A stretch of 64,000 nucleotides of DNA from DATFDN01 sp035685165 (GCA_035685165.1 DASRBI010000004.1:124001-188000), one strand, 5' to 3'; positions 25,372 to 35,144 are shown, counted from the first letter of the stretch. A program made the numbers and translations. The notes: generated by a model from the sequence alone, not told the origin.

Positions 25372-27024
25372 CTAAGTCGAGTAGTCGGAGAACGCCGCCC
25401 CCGCATACCGCGCCCGGTAATCGGTCTTGACGTTCACCAGCGCCACCATCCCCTCGTCTACCTTGCGCTGCGCCCGCTCCAGCGCCGGGCGGATGTCCTC
25501 CGGCCGCTCGACATATTCACCATAGCACCCGAGCGCCTCGGCCATCTTGTCGAACCGCGTGTAACCGAGATCGCGCCCTGGCTTCTCCCGCTTCGGATCG
25601 CCGGTCCAGCCGCCGTTCAGGCTGATCACCACCAGGATCGGCACCTTGTGGCGCACCGCCGTGTCCAGTTCCATCGCATTGAGCCCGAACGAGCCGTCGC
25701 CGTGCACCACGATCACCTGCGTGTTGGGCTTGGCGATCTTGGCGCCGACGCCGAACGGCAAACCCACGCCCATCGTACCGAACGGCCCCGAATTGAGCCG
25801 ATGCCCCGGCGCGAAGGTCGGCATTGTTTGCCGTCCGTAATTCAGCGTCTCCTGCCCATCGACGCACAGGATCGCGTCGCGCTGCATGAAGTCGCGGACC
25901 TCCTCGAACAGCCGCACCGGATGGATGTCGCCGTCCTCGGCGTATTTGTTGCCGCCCGCGCCCGCGCGCTTGGCGGCCTCGCCCTCGGCGAGCTTCTGCC
26001 GCCACGGCCTGTAGCTCTCCTGGGTGATTTTCTTGCCGATCCCGTCCAGGATTTGCCGCAGCACCATCTTGCAGTCGCCGACCACCGGGTAGTCGACGAA
26101 GCGCGCGGCAGTCGCGATCTCGTCGGGATCGATGTCGATGCGCGCGATCTTGGCATTGCCGCCGAAGCGCGGCGGCGCGGCATGGCCGATGATGTAGTTC
26201 ATGCGGGTGCCGAGCACGACGATCAGATCGGCGTCGCGGAACGCCGAGCTCCGCATCGAGAGATAGGAGCAAGGATGATCGTCCGGCACGACGCCCCTGC
26301 CCTGTGGCGTCGTGTAGAACGGGATGCCGATGCGATCGACCAGCTCGCGCATCTCGTCCCAGGCCTGCGACCAGATCACCCCGCTGCCGGAAACCAGCAG
26401 CGGCTGCTTGGCGGCGGCGAGCGCGTCGATCAGCTTGCCGACCTGCTCGGGATTGCCCAGCGGGCGCGCTTTGAGCAGCGGACGCCCGGCGAAGCTCCAA
26501 TCGACCAGCTCCTCGTCGATCTTCATGTAAAGAATGTCGCCGGGGAAATCCAAATAGACCGGGCCCGGCTTGCCGCTCATCGCCTTCTGAAAAGCGAAAT
26601 TCACCTGCTGCGGGATGCGCTTCAAATTGTGCACGCGGTCGGTGTACTTGCATACGCCCTTCATGAAGGCGACCTGATCGATCTCCTGGAACACCTGCCG
26701 GCCGAACTGGCTGATCGGGCTCGATCCGCCGATCGCCACCACCGGGCAGCAATCGATCAGCGCGTTGGCGACGCCGGTGACCAGGTTGGTCACGCCCGGG
26801 CCGCTCGCCGCCATGCAGACCGAGGGCTTCTGCAACAGCCGGCTATAGGCTTGCGCCATGAAGGCCGCCGCCTGCTCGTGGCGGACGTCGATCATGCGGA
26901 TGCCTTCCTTGATGCAGGTTGCCTCCGCCAGCAGCATCGGCCCACCCATGATGTAGAACAGGTGCTCGACGCCCTCTTTCTTCAGGCACTTCGCTAGGAT
27001 CTCCGAGCCGGTCAGTTCCGCCAT
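25372..27024 (-). CDS. ThDP-dependent lyase, oxalyl-CoA decarboxylase / 2-hydroxyacyl-CoA lyase-like
   Basis: This 550-residue enzyme has the three-domain layout of the acetolactate synthase superfamily. The catalytic glutamate E50 is in DVRHEQAAAF, and the ThDP motif begins with GDGSFGLN in the C-terminal domain and closes at SLNGG. Its gene lies 28 bases downstream of a CaiB-family CoA-transferase gene, the arrangement seen for frc/oxc (oxalate) and for 2-hydroxyacyl-CoA lyases. The sequence is not a close match to OxlT-system oxalyl-CoA decarboxylases, and the HHRR-type nucleotide site is not evident, so a C-C lyase acting on a 2-hydroxyacyl-CoA is equally likely. GGAGGA lies eight bases before the ATG at 27024. 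Confidence 0.8.
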   Translation of the reverse strand: MAELTGSEILAKCLKKEGVEHLFYIMGGPMLLAEATCIKEGIRMIDVRHEQAAAFMAQAYSRLLQKPSVCMAASGPGVTNLVTGVANALIDCCPVVAIGGSSPISQFGRQVFQEIDQVAFMKGVCKYTDRVHNLKRIPQQVNFAFQKAMSGKPGPVYLDFPGDILYMKIDEELVDWSFAGRPLLKARPLGNPEQVGKLIDALAAAKQPLLVSGSGVIWSQAWDEMRELVDRIGIPFYTTPQGRGVVPDDHPCSYLSMRSSAFRDADLIVVLGTRMNYIIGHAAPPRFGGNAKIARIDIDPDEIATAARFVDYPVVGDCKMVLRQILDGIGKKITQESYRPWRQKLAEGEAAKRAGAGGNKYAEDGDIHPVRLFEEVRDFMQRDAILCVDGQETLNYGRQTMPTFAPGHRLNSGPFGTMGVGLPFGVGAKIAKPNTQVIVVHGDGSFGLNAMELDTAVRHKVPILVVISLNGGWTGDPKREKPGRDLGYTRFDKMAEALGCYGEYVERPEDIRPALERAQRKVDEGMVALVNVKTDYRARYAGAAFSDYST

Positions 27025-27052
27025 CTTCGCTTCCTCCGCTGATCTCGTGCGC

Positions 27053-28270
27053 TCAGCCAATCACACCGCCGCTGCGCAATTCGTTCACCGCCGCGCCGTC
27101 GAGCGACAGCCATTCGCTGAGCACCGCGTCGGTGTGCTCGCCAAGCAGCGGCGCGGGCTTGAGCGGCGGCGGCCGTCCGCCGAAGCGCACCGGCCACGCC
27201 GCCATCGAATACTCACCGACATTGCCGTGCTGGACGGTCTGAATGATGCCGCGCTCGCGGAAGCTCGGATCGCCAAGCAGCTCTGCCGTATCGAGCACCG
27301 CGCCCGCCGGGATGCCCGCCGCGCCCAGAAGCCGCATCGCCTCCACCTTGTCGTGATGGCGGGTCCAGGCTTCCACCATCCCGTCCACTTCCTTCTCGTG
27401 CTCGAGCCGCGCGGCGGAGGTTTCAAAGCGCGGATCGCCGATCAGCTCCTCCCGCCCGATCACGCCGAGCAGCCGCCGCCAATGCTCGGGATTGGCGCGG
27501 CTGGTATAGACATAGACGTAATCGTTCGGCCCGCCGCCCTTGGTGGGATAGATCCCCATCGGCGGGTTCTTGGCGAGCACGCTGCCGGAGCCGGCGCGGT
27601 GCGCCGCCCGCCCGGTGCGGGTCGTGGTGGCGAACGCGCCGCGGATGTATTGGAACATCGCGTCCTGCATCGCCACCTGCACATGCTCGCCTTCGCCCGT
27701 CCGCGTGCGTCGGTAAAGCGCGGCCAGGATCGAGATCGCGAGCAGCATCCCGGTGCCGGTATCGCCGATCGTCGGCCCGGGCTTCAGCGGCCTTCCGTCC
27801 GCCTCGCCGGTGATGCTCATCGGCCCACCGCAGGCTTGGGCGATCATGTCGAACGCAAGATTCTTCTCGTAGGGCGAGCCCTCGCCGAAGCCCTTCACCT
27901 GCGCGTAGATGATGCGCGGGTTGAGCTTGCGAATCACCTCCGGCCCGAGGCCGAGCCGCTCGATCGCGCCGGGCGCGAAATTTTCTACGAACACGTCGGC
28001 CTCTTTCGCCATTCGCTTGACGAGATCAAGGCCGCGCGGCTCCTTCAGGTTGATCGTGACCGAACGCTTGTTGGCATTGTACTGAAGGAAATAATGCGCG
28101 TCCTGGCCGTCCGGCGGATTGATCCCCCGCCCCGGATCGCCGTGCTTCGGGTTCTCCACCTTGGCGACATCCGCGCCGAGCCAGGCCAGCGCTTCGGTGC
28201 AGGAAGGCCCCGCCTCGAACTGCGTGAGATCGAGAACCCGCACCCCGGCAAGGCAGTCACCGCCGCTCAT
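27053..28270 (-). CDS. CaiB/BaiF-family CoA-transferase
   Basis: This 405-residue class III CoA-transferase starts GVRVLDLTQFEAGP and contains the ADVFVENFAPGA block. The catalytic aspartate D141 is in AFDMIAQACGGPMS, which forms the mixed anhydride during CoA transfer between carboxylic acids. It is the first gene of a two-gene operon with a ThDP-dependent lyase. The pair would activate a carboxylic acid to its CoA thioester and then cleave or decarboxylate it; formyl-CoA:oxalate transfer is one possibility. Confidence 0.88.
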   Translation of the reverse strand: MSGGDCLAGVRVLDLTQFEAGPSCTEALAWLGADVAKVENPKHGDPGRGINPPDGQDAHYFLQYNANKRSVTINLKEPRGLDLVKRMAKEADVFVENFAPGAIERLGLGPEVIRKLNPRIIYAQVKGFGEGSPYEKNLAFDMIAQACGGPMSITGEADGRPLKPGPTIGDTGTGMLLAISILAALYRRTRTGEGEHVQVAMQDAMFQYIRGAFATTTRTGRAAHRAGSGSVLAKNPPMGIYPTKGGGPNDYVYVYTSRANPEHWRRLLGVIGREELIGDPRFETSAARLEHEKEVDGMVEAWTRHHDKVEAMRLLGAAGIPAGAVLDTAELLGDPSFRERGIIQTVQHGNVGEYSMAAWPVRFGGRPPPLKPAPLLGEHTDAVLSEWLSLDGAAVNELRSGGVIG

Positions 28271-28432
28271 CAGCGTTCCTCCGAGCTTGTTTCGGCAAGC
28301 CTACGCCCCGGACGGCGGAGGCGTCGAGAGCGGCCGGCACCGCGCAAGCCCACCCGAAGCTACGCGGCGATCTCGGCCGCCTCATCATTGTCATGCCCGG
28401 ACTTGGCCAGGCCATCGGCTATTCACGTTGTC

Positions 28433-29359
28433 TCACCGGAAAATCGGCCTGCCGAGCGAATTCGGCAACAAATCGTCGAAGAAGAAATGCACCAGCCCGA
28501 CCACGCCGACATGCGTGCCGGAGGCGCGATTGAGGGGCATCAGCGCCTCCAGGCCGATCTCTCCCCAGGTGGCGAGATAGATCACACCGGGCGCGGCGAC
28601 CGCGGTCGTCGGCTGCTGACTCGGGCTGGACGCCGCCGAGGACCAAGTGAGCTCGACGATCGGAATCAGCTTGGAGAACACGCCCGTCAGCCCGACATCG
28701 CGCACCTGCGACTGCAGATAAGGAATACTGTACTGCACCGAGAAGCCGCCGAACCAGGTCTTGCCGAGCCCGTTGTTGAGCTGCTGCGAAACCAGACCCG
28801 TGCTCGGATCGGTGACGGTCATCACCTTCAGGCTTCTGCCCGGCACCGTGTAATAGAGCTCTCCGGTGATCGCGAGCGGCCGCAGCATCCCGATCGGCAG
28901 CTCGCCCAGTCCCTTGCCGAAATAGGCGGCGGGCGCCGTCGTGCCGGTCTGATCATCCACCTGCGTGCTTCCGGTGTTGCCGAAACTGTGGATCACGCCG
29001 AGCGAGACGACGAACTCGTGGGCCGCGTTCGTATAAGCCTGCCATTTCCCGGTGAGCGTCAGGTTGGTCCACCCGGACCGGTTGCCCGCGGGAGAGGTGA
29101 TCGTCGTCAGCCCGTCGTTCAGGATCAGCGCGGTATGTTCTGTGATCGTCTTGTCGTATTCGAACCCGTAGTTGTTCTGGTTGGTCGGGCCGCTCGCTTG
29201 CAAATGCGAGAAAGAGAGGAGCGTCGCCTCGTCGTTGACCCCGGGATCGTCGAACGTCAGCGTGACCGGGAACACCCGTGCGCCGGCAACGACATGCGCG
29301 CACGCCGGCGCGGCTCCGAGCAAGGCAGCCAAGCCGGCAAGGAAGGCCGACCGAAGCAC
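28433..29359 (-). CDS. predicted outer-membrane beta-barrel or secreted protein, unknown function
   Basis: This 308-residue protein has a signal peptide (SAFLAGLAALLGAAPACA). The mature part alternates polar and hydrophobic residues with many aromatic residues and ends in a short hydrophobic strand near the C-terminus (LGRPIFR). That is typical of an outer-membrane barrel, though the last residue is arginine rather than phenylalanine. I do not recognise a named family. Its start lies nine bases from the end of the pncC gene upstream, so the two may be cotranscribed. Confidence 0.7.
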   Translation of the reverse strand: MLRSAFLAGLAALLGAAPACAHVVAGARVFPVTLTFDDPGVNDEATLLSFSHLQASGPTNQNNYGFEYDKTITEHTALILNDGLTTITSPAGNRSGWTNLTLTGKWQAYTNAAHEFVVSLGVIHSFGNTGSTQVDDQTGTTAPAAYFGKGLGELPIGMLRPLAITGELYYTVPGRSLKVMTVTDPSTGLVSQQLNNGLGKTWFGGFSVQYSIPYLQSQVRDVGLTGVFSKLIPIVELTWSSAASSPSQQPTTAVAAPGVIYLATWGEIGLEALMPLNRASGTHVGVVGLVHFFFDDLLPNSLGRPIFR

Positions 29360-29368
29360 GGCCGCCGC

Positions 29369-29851
29369 TCAGGCTTCCAGCCGCGCCGCCAGCAGCTCCA
29401 TCACTGCGCGCGCGAAGGCGCGCATGTTCGCCACCCGCTCGGCGCTGCCGGTTTCCAGCGTGCGCGCCTCCGCGCTGCCGTTGTCCACCGCGAAGCAGCA
29501 ATGCCCCGCCGCGTCACCGTAGCGGTTTCCGGTCGGCCCGGTCGCGCCGGTTTCGCCTACGCCCCAGTTCGCCTCGAAGCGTTGCCGCACGGTCGCCGCC
29601 AACAGCCGCGCATACGCCTCGGTGGAAGCCCGCATTCCGCCCGGCAGCGGTGTCGGCAGCCCGAGCAGCGCCGCGCCCGCCTTGCGCGTGTAGATCACGC
29701 TGCCGCCGAGGAAATAGGCCGAGGCGCCGGGCACGGCGAGCAGCGCCGCCGAGATCAGCCCGCCCGTAGAGGATTCCGCGATCGCGATCGTCTCGCCCCG
29801 CGCCTTCAGCCGTGCGGCGATCCGTTCGGCCAGCGGCAGCAGCTCCTGCAT
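29369..29851 (-). CDS. pncC: nicotinamide-nucleotide amidohydrolase, CinA C-terminal type
   Basis: This 160-residue stand-alone CinA C-terminal domain has the two signature blocks: AESSTGG with the catalytic serine, and GATGPTGN. The enzyme deamidates nicotinamide mononucleotide to nicotinate mononucleotide in NAD recycling. The central loop carries an unusual CC pair (AAGHCCFAV). It is the upstream gene of a likely pair with the predicted barrel protein and diverges from the alcohol dehydrogenase, with 89 bases between starts. Confidence 0.9.
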   Translation of the reverse strand: MQELLPLAERIAARLKARGETIAIAESSTGGLISAALLAVPGASAYFLGGSVIYTRKAGAALLGLPTPLPGGMRASTEAYARLLAATVRQRFEANWGVGETGATGPTGNRYGDAAGHCCFAVDNGSAEARTLETGSAERVANMRAFARAVMELLAARLEA

Positions 29852-29940
29852 CGTGTTCTCCTTCCTGTTCTCCCTCTGGCGCGCCCCGCCATGCGGCGGC
29901 AGACTAGGGCGGAAGTCAACCGCGTCTCGGAGGACCGAGC

Positions 29941-31035
29941 ATGAAAGCCGCCGTGCTGCACGAGGCCAACACCCCGCTCACGATCGAAGATGTGGAGATC
30001 GAGAAGCCGAAGCGGCGCGAGGTACTGCTTCGCACGGCTTTCGCCGGGCTCTGCCACAGCGACCTGCATTTCATCGAGGGCCTCTTTTCCTGGTTCCCGA
30101 TGCCGATCGTGCTCGGCCACGAGGCCGCCGCGGTCGTGGAGGCGGTCGGCGAGGACGTCACCTACGTGAAGCCCGGCGATCACGTGATCACCTGCCTCTC
30201 GGTGTTCTGCGGCGAGTGCGAATACTGCATGACCGGCCGCCCGAACCTTTGCGACAACACCGAGGTGAAGCTCTTGCCGGGCGCGGCGCGCCGGATGCGC
30301 TGGCGGGGCGAGGTGCTGAATCAGGCGTTCAACCTCTCGGCCTTCGCCGAGCAGATGCTGGTGCACGAACATGCGGTGGTGAAGATCGACAAGTCAATCC
30401 CGCTCGACCGCGCGGCGCTGATCGGCTGCGGCGTAATGACTGGCGTCGGCGCGGTGTTCCATGCCGCCAAGGTAGAGCCCGGCAGCACGGTCGCCGTGAT
30501 CGGTTGCGGCGGCATCGGGCTCTCGGCCGTCAACGGCGCGGCGATCGCCGGGGCGGAGCGGATCATCGCGATCGACACCAACTCTTCCAAGCTCGACAAG
30601 GCAAAGGAGATGGGGGCGACCGATGTGATCAACGCCTCCAACGTCGATCCAGTGAAAGCGGTGCGCGAACTGACGGGCGGCGGCGTGCCCTATTCGTTCG
30701 AGGCGATCGGGCTGAAGACCACCGCCGAGCAGTCCTTCGCCATGCTGCGCCCGGGCGGGGTGGCGACCATCATCGGCATGATCCCGCAGGGCACCAAGAT
30801 CGAGCTCACCGGGATCGACTTCCTGCGCGACAAGAAGATCCAGGGCACCTCGATGGGCGGCAACCGCTTCCGCGTCGACATGCCGCGCCTTTTGCATCTC
30901 TGGCAGCAGGGCAAGCTGAAGCTCGATCATCTGATTTCCGGCCGGATCAAGCTCAGCGAGATCAACGAGGGCTTCGCCAAGCTGAAATCCGGCGCGCCGG
31001 TGCGCCAGCTCATCGATTTCGGCATGGCGGCATGA
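29941..31035 (+). CDS. zinc-dependent alcohol dehydrogenase, class III-like
   Basis: This 364-residue medium-chain dehydrogenase has catalytic zinc ligands in AGLCHSDLH and GHEAAAVVE, the structural-zinc cysteines CGECEYCMTGRPNLC, and the coenzyme-binding loop VIGCGGIGLSAVNGA followed by an aspartate (AIDTN) indicating NAD preference. It most resembles the group of class III/benzyl-alcohol-type dehydrogenases. The substrate is not determinable. The stop overlaps the following dienelactone hydrolase by four bases (ATGA), which suggests linked roles in aldehyde or aromatic breakdown. Confidence 0.9.
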   Translation: MKAAVLHEANTPLTIEDVEIEKPKRREVLLRTAFAGLCHSDLHFIEGLFSWFPMPIVLGHEAAAVVEAVGEDVTYVKPGDHVITCLSVFCGECEYCMTGRPNLCDNTEVKLLPGAARRMRWRGEVLNQAFNLSAFAEQMLVHEHAVVKIDKSIPLDRAALIGCGVMTGVGAVFHAAKVEPGSTVAVIGCGGIGLSAVNGAAIAGAERIIAIDTNSSKLDKAKEMGATDVINASNVDPVKAVRELTGGGVPYSFEAIGLKTTAEQSFAMLRPGGVATIIGMIPQGTKIELTGIDFLRDKKIQGTSMGGNRFRVDMPRLLHLWQQGKLKLDHLISGRIKLSEINEGFAKLKSGAPVRQLIDFGMAA

Positions 31036-31883
31036 ACGCGGAAGCCGCGGGCCTCGTCACCCCGCTGCAACGGCGAGGGTTCCTGATGAGCTCGGTCATT
31101 TCCGGGCTCACCCTCGCCACCGCGCGCGTGGAGGCGCGGGCGATCCACACCAGCGCCGAGGGCCTGCACGAGGCCGAGATCCAAATCCCCGTCAGTGACG
31201 GCAATTTGCCGGGCTACGCCGCGCGCCCCGACAAGCCGGGCACCTTCCCAATCGTGCTCGTGGTGGAAGAAGTGTTCGGCGTGCACGGATGGATTCAGGA
31301 TGTGTGTCGCCGCCTCGCCCACGCAGGCTATCTCGCGGTCGCCGCCGAGTATTATGCGCGGGAAGGCAACCTCACCGAGGCGACCTCGGGCGCGCAGGCG
31401 ATGGCGGTGGTCTCGAAGGCGCCGGACGCGCAGATGATGCGCGACATGGATTCCGCCCTGGTCTGGGCGACCGAGAACGCCGGCGACAGCCGCCGCATCG
31501 GCATCACCGGCTTCTGCCGCGGCGGCAGGCAGACCATCCTCTACGCCGCGCACAATCCGCATCTGCGCGCCGCGGTCGCCTGGTACGGCGTGCTGGACGG
31601 CGCCACGACCGAGCTCCAGCCGCGCACCGCGCTCGAGGTGCTCGACGAAGTGCAATGCCCGCTGCTCGGCCTCTACGGCGGTGCGGACACGCTCAATCCG
31701 ATGGCCCTGATCGAGCAGGCCGAGGCAGAGGCGAAGCACGCTAAGGAACCGATCGAGTTCGTCGTTTACCCCGGCGCCCCGCACGGTTTCGCCGCCGACT
31801 ACCGCCCGAGTTACCGGCAAGCCGCGGCCGAGGACGGCTGGCAGCGCATGCTCGCCTGGTTCCGCAAATACGGGCTCGCATAG
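31032..31883 (+). CDS. dienelactone hydrolase family protein with Tat signal
   Basis: This encodes 283 residues. The N-terminus has a twin-arginine motif and hydrophobic stretch (QRRGFLMSSVISGLTLATA), so export in folded form is likely. The catalytic triad of dienelactone hydrolases is visible: cysteine in GFCRGGRQ, aspartate in YGGADTLNP and histidine in GAPHGF. Classical enzymes open carboxymethylenebutenolide to maleylacetate in chloroaromatic degradation; exported members probably act as general esterases. The gene is translationally coupled to the alcohol dehydrogenase. Confidence 0.88.
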   Translation: MNAEAAGLVTPLQRRGFLMSSVISGLTLATARVEARAIHTSAEGLHEAEIQIPVSDGNLPGYAARPDKPGTFPIVLVVEEVFGVHGWIQDVCRRLAHAGYLAVAAEYYAREGNLTEATSGAQAMAVVSKAPDAQMMRDMDSALVWATENAGDSRRIGITGFCRGGRQTILYAAHNPHLRAAVAWYGVLDGATTELQPRTALEVLDEVQCPLLGLYGGADTLNPMALIEQAEAEAKHAKEPIEFVVYPGAPHGFAADYRPSYRQAAAEDGWQRMLAWFRKYGLA

Positions 31884-32089
31884 CCCCCCTCACCCCGCGA
31901 GCGGCAGAGGCGAACAACAGAGGGTCACCCGCTTCGCGGCCGAGGGCGCCCGCGCACAGAGCGGGCGGCCGAGGGCAAGCTGCACCGGCGCATCGAGGGC
32001 GGCTTGTCCGTCCCAGACCGATCCGCTAACGACTGCGCCCGTCCGGCGCGCGGCCTTCCACGCCGACAACGACCTGCACGGGGATTGTG

Positions 32090-33043
32090 ATGGCTCGCAA
32101 CAAGATCGCCCTGATCGGCGCCGGCAATATCGGCGGCACGCTCGCGCACATGATCGGCCTCAAGGAGCTGGGCGACGTCGCCATGTTCGACGTGTTCGGC
32201 GGCGTGGCGGCAGGCAAGGCGCTCGACATCATGCAGTCGGGTCCGGTGGATGGGTTCGACGCCATGATGACCGGCGGCGCCAACTACGAAGCCATCGCCG
32301 GCGCCGACGTGGTGATCGTCACCGCCGGCTTCCCGCGCACACCCGGCATGTCGCGCGATGACCTGATCGGCAAGAACGCCGGCGTGATCGCCGAGGTCGC
32401 CGACGGCATAAAGACCCATTGCCCCGATGCGTTTGTGATCGTCATCACCAATCCGCTTGACGCGATGGTCTGGGTGATGAAGGAGAAATCCGGCCTGCCG
32501 GCGAACCGCGTGGTCGGCATGGCGGGCGTGCTCGACAGTTCCCGCTTCCGCCTGTTCCTCGCTCATGAGTTCAACGTCTCGGTCGAGGACGTGACGGCCT
32601 TCGTGCTCGGCGGGCACGGCGACACGATGGTGCCGCTGACGCGCTACTCGACGGTCGCCGGCATCCCAGTCCCCGACCTGATCAAGATGGGCTGGACCAC
32701 CCAGGCGAAGATCGACGCCATCGTCACCCGCACCGCGAACGGCGGCGGCGAGATCGTCAAGCTGCTGGAGCGCGGCAGCGCCTTCTACGCGCCCGCCGCC
32801 TCGGCGATCGCGATGGCAGAGAGCTACCTGCGCGACAAGAAGCGCGTCCTTCCCTGCGCCGCCTACCTCAACGGCGAATACGGCGTGCGCGATCTTTACG
32901 TCGGCGTGCCGGTGGTGATCGGCGCGAACGGCGTGGAGCGCATCGTGGAGATCGCGCTGAACGCCGAGGAGAAGGCCGCCTTCGACAAGTCCTGCGCCGC
33001 CGTGCGCGAACTCGTCACGGCAGCCAAGAACCTTGTCGGCTGA
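32090..33043 (+). CDS. mdh: malate dehydrogenase (LDH-like)
   Basis: This 317-residue enzyme starts IALIGAGNIGG (NAD-binding) and carries PRTPGMSRDDL, whose arginine distinguishes malate from lactate dehydrogenases. The catalytic histidine is in GGHGDTMVP. It interconverts malate and oxaloacetate. A GTG lies directly before the ATG, so translation could begin one codon earlier. The gene heads an mdh-sucC-sucD operon, the usual TCA-cycle cluster of alphaproteobacteria. The 206 bases upstream must contain the promoter but show no clear sites. Confidence 0.95.
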   Translation: MARNKIALIGAGNIGGTLAHMIGLKELGDVAMFDVFGGVAAGKALDIMQSGPVDGFDAMMTGGANYEAIAGADVVIVTAGFPRTPGMSRDDLIGKNAGVIAEVADGIKTHCPDAFVIVITNPLDAMVWVMKEKSGLPANRVVGMAGVLDSSRFRLFLAHEFNVSVEDVTAFVLGGHGDTMVPLTRYSTVAGIPVPDLIKMGWTTQAKIDAIVTRTANGGGEIVKLLERGSAFYAPAASAIAMAESYLRDKKRVLPCAAYLNGEYGVRDLYVGVPVVIGANGVERIVEIALNAEEKAAFDKSCAAVRELVTAAKNLVG

Positions 33044-33070
33044 AGCAGGCCGCGCCGGGCGGAGCAGCGC

Positions 33071-34267
33071 ATGAACATCCACGAATATCAGGCGAAGGAG
33101 CTGCTGCGCGGCTTCGGCGTCGCCGTGCCGCAGGGACATGTCGCCTGGACCCCCGACGAGGCGGTGCAGGCCGCCGCCAAGCTGCCCGGCCCGGTGTTCG
33201 TCGTGAAGGCGCAGATCCATGCTGGCGGGCGCGGCGCCGGGCGCTTCGCCGATGATCCGAACGGCAAGGGCGGCGTCCGGCTCGCCCGCTCGCCGGAGGA
33301 GGTGCGCGCCGCCGCCGAGGCGATGCTCGGCCACGTGCTGGTGACGAAGCAAACCGGCGCGCAGGGGCGCAAGGTGCATCGCGTCTATGTCGAAGCCGGC
33401 TGCGACATCGCGCGCGAGCTCTATCTCTCGCTGCTGGTCGATCGCGACAGCGGGCGCGTGATGATCATGGCCTCCTCCGAGGGCGGCATGGAGATCGAGG
33501 CAGTCGCCGCGCATTCGCCCGAGAAGATCCTGCGCGTCACCGTCGATCCCGCCGCCGGCATCCAGGGCTTCCACGCCCGCCGGCTCGCCTTCGGGCTCGG
33601 CCTGCAAGGCAAGCAGATCGCGAGCTTCGGCAAGTTCGTCCACGCGATGTACGCGGCCTTCCAGTCGCTGGACTGCTCGATCGTGGAGGTGAACCCGCTC
33701 GTGGTGACCGGCGCGGGCGAGGTGCTCGCGCTCGATGCCAAGGTCGCCTTCGACGACAACGCTCTCTTTCGTCACCCCGAGCTCGAGAAGCTGCGCGACG
33801 AGGCCGAGGAAGACCCGAAGGAGCTCGAGGCGGCGCGCCACGGGCTCAATTACGTCGCCCTCGACGGCAATATCGGCTGCATGGTCAACGGCGCCGGCTT
33901 GGCGATGGCGACCATGGACATCATCAAGCTCTACGGCGCCGCGCCCGCCAATTTCCTCGATGTTGGCGGCGGCGCCACCAAGGACCGCGTCACCGCCGCG
34001 TTCAAGATCATCCTCTCCGATCCCAACGTCGAAGGCATCCTCGTCAATATCTTCGGCGGCATCATGCGCTGCGACGTGATCGCGGAGGGCGTGGTGGCGG
34101 CGGCGCGCGAGGTGCAGCTTTCCGTGCCTTTGGTGGTACGGCTGGAAGGCACCAATGTCGATCTCGGCAAGGAGATTCTCGCCAAGTCCGGACTGCCGAT
34201 CATCGCTGCCGAAAACCTCGCCGACGCCGCCGAGAAAGTGGTCAAGGCCGTCAAGGAGGCCGCCTGA
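33071..34267 (+). CDS. sucC: succinyl-CoA synthetase (ADP-forming), beta subunit
   Basis: This 398-residue ATP-grasp subunit starts MNIHEYQAKELLR. VVKAQIHAGGRG is the nucleotide-binding start, and NIFGGIMRCDVIAEG is the conserved C-terminal block contacting the alpha subunit. With SucD it converts succinyl-CoA to succinate with substrate-level phosphorylation. It lies 27 bases after mdh and is nearly contiguous with sucD. Confidence 0.95.
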   Translation: MNIHEYQAKELLRGFGVAVPQGHVAWTPDEAVQAAAKLPGPVFVVKAQIHAGGRGAGRFADDPNGKGGVRLARSPEEVRAAAEAMLGHVLVTKQTGAQGRKVHRVYVEAGCDIARELYLSLLVDRDSGRVMIMASSEGGMEIEAVAAHSPEKILRVTVDPAAGIQGFHARRLAFGLGLQGKQIASFGKFVHAMYAAFQSLDCSIVEVNPLVVTGAGEVLALDAKVAFDDNALFRHPELEKLRDEAEEDPKELEAARHGLNYVALDGNIGCMVNGAGLAMATMDIIKLYGAAPANFLDVGGGATKDRVTAAFKIILSDPNVEGILVNIFGGIMRCDVIAEGVVAAAREVQLSVPLVVRLEGTNVDLGKEILAKSGLPIIAAENLADAAEKVVKAVKEAA

Positions 34268-34268
34268 C

Positions 34269-35144
34269 ATGGCGATCCTGGTCGATGCCAACACACGCGT
34301 GATCACCCAGGGCTTCACCGGGGCGCAGGGAACGTTCCACTCGGAACAGGCGATCGCCTATGGCACCAAGGTCGTCGGCGGCGTGACGCCGGGCAAGGGC
34401 GGCACCACGCATCTCGACTTGCCGGTGTTCGACACGGTGGCCGAGGCGAAGGCAGCTACGGGCGCCACCGCGACCGGCATCTACGTCCCGCCGCCCTTCG
34501 CGGCGGACGCGATCCTGGAGGCGATCGACGCCGAGATTCCGCTGATCGTCTGCATCACCGAGGGTATCCCGGTGCTCGACATGGTGCGGGTGAAGCGTGC
34601 GCTCTCCGGCTCCAGGTCCCGCCTGATCGGCCCCAACTGCCCGGGCGTAATCACGCCCGATGCGTGCAAGATCGGCATCATGCCCGGGCATATCCACCGG
34701 CGCGGGTCGGTCGGTATCGTGTCGCGCTCGGGCACCCTCACCTACGAGGCGGTGGCGCAAACCACGGCGGCGGGGCTCGGCCAGAGCAGTTGCGTCGGCA
34801 TCGGCGGCGACCCGGTGAAGGGCACCGATTTCATCGAGGTGTTGGAGATGTTCCTCGCCGACGATGAAACCAAGCAGATCGTGATGATCGGCGAGATCGG
34901 CGGGCAAAGCGAGATCGACGCCGCCGACTTCCTGGCGCGCAGCAAAACAAAGAAGCCGGTGGTCGGCTTCATCGCCGGCGCCACCGCCCCGGCCGGCCGT
35001 CGCATGGGTCATGCGGGCGCCGTCATCAGCGGCGGCCGCGACACGGCGGGAGCGAAGATGGAGGCGATGCGGCAGGCGGGCATCCACGTCGCCGAAAGCC
35101 CCGCCGCCCTCGGCAGCACGATGGTGCGCGTGCTGAAGGGCTAG
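34269..35144 (+). CDS. sucD: succinyl-CoA synthetase, alpha subunit
   Basis: This 291-residue subunit has the CoA-binding Rossmann start (MAILVDANTRVITQGFTG), GPNCPGVITP and the phosphohistidine site in RRMGHAGAVISGG. The start is one base after the sucC stop. A longer open frame begins inside sucC but its N-terminus is not SucD-like. It is the last gene of the operon and converges on aroKB; the 180 bases between hold no gene. Confidence 0.95.
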   Translation: MAILVDANTRVITQGFTGAQGTFHSEQAIAYGTKVVGGVTPGKGGTTHLDLPVFDTVAEAKAATGATATGIYVPPPFAADAILEAIDAEIPLIVCITEGIPVLDMVRVKRALSGSRSRLIGPNCPGVITPDACKIGIMPGHIHRRGSVGIVSRSGTLTYEAVAQTTAAGLGQSSCVGIGGDPVKGTDFIEVLEMFLADDETKQIVMIGEIGGQSEIDAADFLARSKTKKPVVGFIAGATAPAGRRMGHAGAVISGGRDTAGAKMEAMRQAGIHVAESPAALGSTMVRVLKG

